Positions 3,885-5,801 of a stretch of 5,801 nt of DNA are shown piece after piece; the first letter of the stretch is position 1; every line of letters starts with the position of its first letter. The notes under the pieces are model-generated. The model worked only from the letters and a program-made list of their open reading frames with translations, searched no databases and was not told the origin of the DNA. The DNA is taken from NCBI GenBank assembly GCA_001564135.1, contig LKNH01000164.1, forward strand, positions 1 through 5,801, read 5' to 3'. This DNA is from Halobacteriaceae archaeon Tc-Br11_E2g27. Its GTDB lineage: Archaea > Halobacteriota > Halobacteria > Halobacteriales > Haloarculaceae. A program made the translations under genes and the position numbers.

Positions 3885-4853
3885 ATGGCAGAATTGTTCC
3901 CATCGTATGTGGATGTCGATTACTCGGCCGGAGCGGACGAAGACCCGTCCGATTATCCAACGCTAGATGCAAAGCTCGAAAAGGCTGTTGAGGTCACGAG
4001 AACGGGGCTCGAAACCTACGAAAACCCCGCCATTCTCTGGACAGGAGGAAAAGATTCGACGCTGGTGCTATATCTGCTCGCTGAGGTTGCCGAGGAGTTT
4101 GGATACGAACTTCCACCGGCAATTTTCATCGACCATTACCAGCATTTCGATGCCGCACACGATTTTGTCGAGCACTGGGCGGATGAATGGAATATCGAAG
4201 TCGTCTACGCCCAAAACGAGGATGTAGGTAACTACGTAAACGAACACGGCCTCACGCCCGGTGATGACGTTCCTATTGCCGAACTCAACGAACAGAACCA
4301 ACACCACGTTCGCGACCTCCTTGAATACGAAGAGGAGACGTTCCCATTCCTGCTCGACACCTACGTCGGAAACCACCTGCTGAAGACCGTTGCGCTCAAC
4401 AATGCGCTCGAAAAGGACGGTATCGATGGCATCTTCTCGGGTGTTCGGTGGGATGAACAGGATGCCCGTGCGGAAGAGACGTTTTTCTCGCCGCGTCACG
4501 ACCCTGATATCTACCCACCTCACGACCGTATTCAACCGATTCTCCAGTTTGACGAACCTGCGGTCTGGGACGCCTTCTGGGAGGTTGTGGTGCCAGAAAC
4601 CGTCGAGGAGTACCCCGCGGGATATGTCCCGGAGAACGCGGCTGACTTGCCAGATGGGCTCTCCATCGATGACGTTCCAGTTTCGCCGAAATATTTCGAT
4701 GGATTCCGGTCGCTAGGAAGCGAAGTGAGTACGGAACGAAGTGCCGAACAACCAGCGTGGCATCAAGATCTGGAACGAACGACGGAGCGAGCCGGTCGTG
4801 CTCAGGACAAAGAGGACCTTATGGCGCGGCTGCGCGACCTGGGCTATATGTGA
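3885..4853 (+). CDS. PAPS reductase / CysD-like PP-loop (ATP pyrophosphatase) protein
   Basis: This 322-residue cytoplasmic, acidic protein belongs to the adenine-nucleotide alpha-hydrolase-like superfamily. The PP-loop is TGGKDST at 53-59, preceded by the strand PAILW. Other signatures resemble CysD, the small subunit of ATP sulfurylase: SGVRWDEQDARAEETFFSPR (185-204) against the CysD GxRRDEExSRAKERxFS region, and FRSLGSEVST (274-283) with ERTTERAGRAQDKEDLMARL and GYM at the end. I see no Cys motif like the ECG(I/L)H-type C-terminus of true PAPS reductases, so sulfate or nucleotide activation fits better than reduction. Haloarchaeal databases usually call such proteins PAPS reductase family. 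No CysN-type GTPase partner is in the window. It has its own promoter with an operator-like repeat. It ends 23 bp from the convergent kinase gene. Family is sure; reaction is not. Confidence 0.88.
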   Translation: MAELFPSYVDVDYSAGADEDPSDYPTLDAKLEKAVEVTRTGLETYENPAILWTGGKDSTLVLYLLAEVAEEFGYELPPAIFIDHYQHFDAAHDFVEHWADEWNIEVVYAQNEDVGNYVNEHGLTPGDDVPIAELNEQNQHHVRDLLEYEEETFPFLLDTYVGNHLLKTVALNNALEKDGIDGIFSGVRWDEQDARAEETFFSPRHDPDIYPPHDRIQPILQFDEPAVWDAFWEVVVPETVEEYPAGYVPENAADLPDGLSIDDVPVSPKYFDGFRSLGSEVSTERSAEQPAWHQDLERTTERAGRAQDKEDLMARLRDLGYM

Positions 4854-4876
4854 GTTTCCGTACCGCTCGAATTACA

Positions 4877-5801
4877 CTACAAGCGCGTATCATACAGAAT
4901 TATCGTGGCCTGGTTACCTTCGTCGTCTCCTCGCCGTCCAAGTTCAAGGTTTCCACCGACGGTATCGGAGACCCAGTTTGCAAGCCAGAGGCCAATACCG
5001 ACGGAGTGTACGAGCGGAGTTTCTTTGCCCTGATTGATGGCTTCAATATCACTTTCCCGAATAGGTGGACACTCGTCTTCGACAACAGTCCGAATCGTGC
5101 CGTTTTCCGTTGTCACACGAATCCGAACAAGCGGGTCCGACTCTGGGTTATGCTCGATGGCATTCTCAACGAGTTCGGAGACAGCAATCCGGTATGACTC
5201 CGGCACGTCGGCGACGACTTCTTCGGGGAGGTTCGTTTTGATGCGAGCATCTGGATATTCCCGGCGGAACTTGACCGCCAGGTGTTCCGTCAACTCAACG
5301 AGGTCGGTCTGATAATCTTCCGAGGGGTTGAATCCAACTTCGGTCTGGGCAGTTCGTGCCTTCTCGCTGAGACTCATCAACTCGGAGGCCGCATCCTCAA
5401 TCTGCTCTGCTGCCCGGCGATACTGTTCGTCCTCTGATTCTTTGAGGATGGATGCATGACCGAAGATAAGGTTGAGTTTGTTGCGGACGTTATGTCGCAG
5501 CACGCGACTGAGCACGTCGAGTTTCTGTTCCCGGTGGCGGCGTGCCCTAATATCCCGGGCGACGCCTGCAAGCCCGTCATACTCACCGTCTTCAGTTTGC
5601 ATCAGACTGAAACGAACCTCGACAGGTTTGTGCTGGCCAGATTTTGTGACAATCGTTGTCAGAATTGAACCAGATGAGGAATCGGAACGCATTACCGCCT
5701 GGACCTTGCGGTTGAAATCGGTGAAATCATCCTCGTCTAATACGAGCGTGGGGTCAGCGCCGACCAACTCCCCTCTATCGTATTCCGTGAGTTCAACGAA
5801 G
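4877..5801 (-). CDS. PAS-linked sensor histidine kinase (N-terminus outside window)
   Basis: The frame stays open to the window edge, so the 307 visible residues are the C-terminal part. Residues about 1-85 are the end of a PAS domain, with the LAGVARDIRARRHREQKL exit into the kinase core. The H-box is VLSRVLRHNVRNKLNLIFGH, with phospho-acceptor His at visible residue 103, in the RHNVRN form common in haloarchaeal kinases. The ATPase domain has an N-box SELVENAIEHNP (about 208-219) and a GIGLWLANWVSDTVGG G2 box (about 268-283). The G1 box is DECPPI where DxGxG is usual. No membrane segment is visible, so this part is cytoplasmic. A TTG inside the frame at 5765-5767 is not taken as the start because coding continues upstream through the PAS domain. 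No response regulator gene is visible. Confidence 0.92.
   Translation of the reverse strand, partial: FVELTEYDRGELVGADPTLVLDEDDFTDFNRKVQAVMRSDSSSGSILTTIVTKSGQHKPVEVRFSLMQTEDGEYDGLAGVARDIRARRHREQKLDVLSRVLRHNVRNKLNLIFGHASILKESEDEQYRRAAEQIEDAASELMSLSEKARTAQTEVGFNPSEDYQTDLVELTEHLAVKFRREYPDARIKTNLPEEVVADVPESYRIAVSELVENAIEHNPESDPLVRIRVTTENGTIRTVVEDECPPIRESDIEAINQGKETPLVHSVGIGLWLANWVSDTVGGNLELGRRGDDEGNQATIILYDTRL

Noticed and set aside
5765..5767. TTG as the start of the histidine kinase gene
   Set aside because: The frame continues upstream to the window edge with plausible PAS-domain sequence (VELTEYDRGEL), so the true start is outside.

Overview
The window looks like chromosomal DNA from a haloarchaeon (class Halobacteria). 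The predicted proteins are rich in Asp and Glu and poor in Lys. Several starts have a TATA-like box about 25-31 bp upstream of the ATG and no Shine-Dalgarno site, as expected for leaderless archaeal transcripts. The protein families (SRPBCC plus nitrilase pair, EpsC-type serine acetyltransferase, haloarchaeal GNAT, haloarchaeal PAPS reductase/CysD-like PP-loop protein, PAS-linked histidine kinase) are ones I recognise from that class. By eye the base composition is only a little above 50% G+C, low for the class. I do not assign a genus.

Layout: bases 1-70 are a repeat copy (A) cut by the window edge. Bases 71-241 hold no supportable gene. A tight two-gene operon follows (242-1501): an SRPBCC protein and a nitrilase-superfamily amidohydrolase. 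After a 196-bp gap with a strong palindrome comes a serine O-acetyltransferase (1698-2561), whose stop codon overlaps the first base of repeat copy B (2561-2640). A 77-residue tail-anchored membrane protein is encoded on the minus strand (2667-2900), with its upstream region running into repeat copy C (3001-3080, inverted). Rightward again come a GNAT acetyltransferase (3132-3713) and, from its own AT-rich promoter, a PP-loop protein with CysD-like signatures (3885-4853). The window ends inside a convergent PAS-linked histidine kinase (4877-5801, minus), whose N-terminus is missing.

How the genes may work together: the serine acetyltransferase makes O-acetylserine, the carbon skeleton for cysteine. 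The PP-loop protein belongs to the family that activates or reduces sulfate. The neighbourhood therefore has a sulfur-assimilation flavour, although the two genes are not in one operon. The SRPBCC/nitrilase pair is probably a separate metabolic unit with unknown substrate.

The most unusual content is an 80-bp nested-palindrome repeat present three times: 15-bp terminal inverted repeats around two 14-bp spacers and a central 22-bp GC-rich palindrome. Copies B and C are inverted and together bracket the small membrane-protein gene as a 520-bp unit. Scrambled half-sites of the same terminal repeat lie in the DNA between that gene and copy C.
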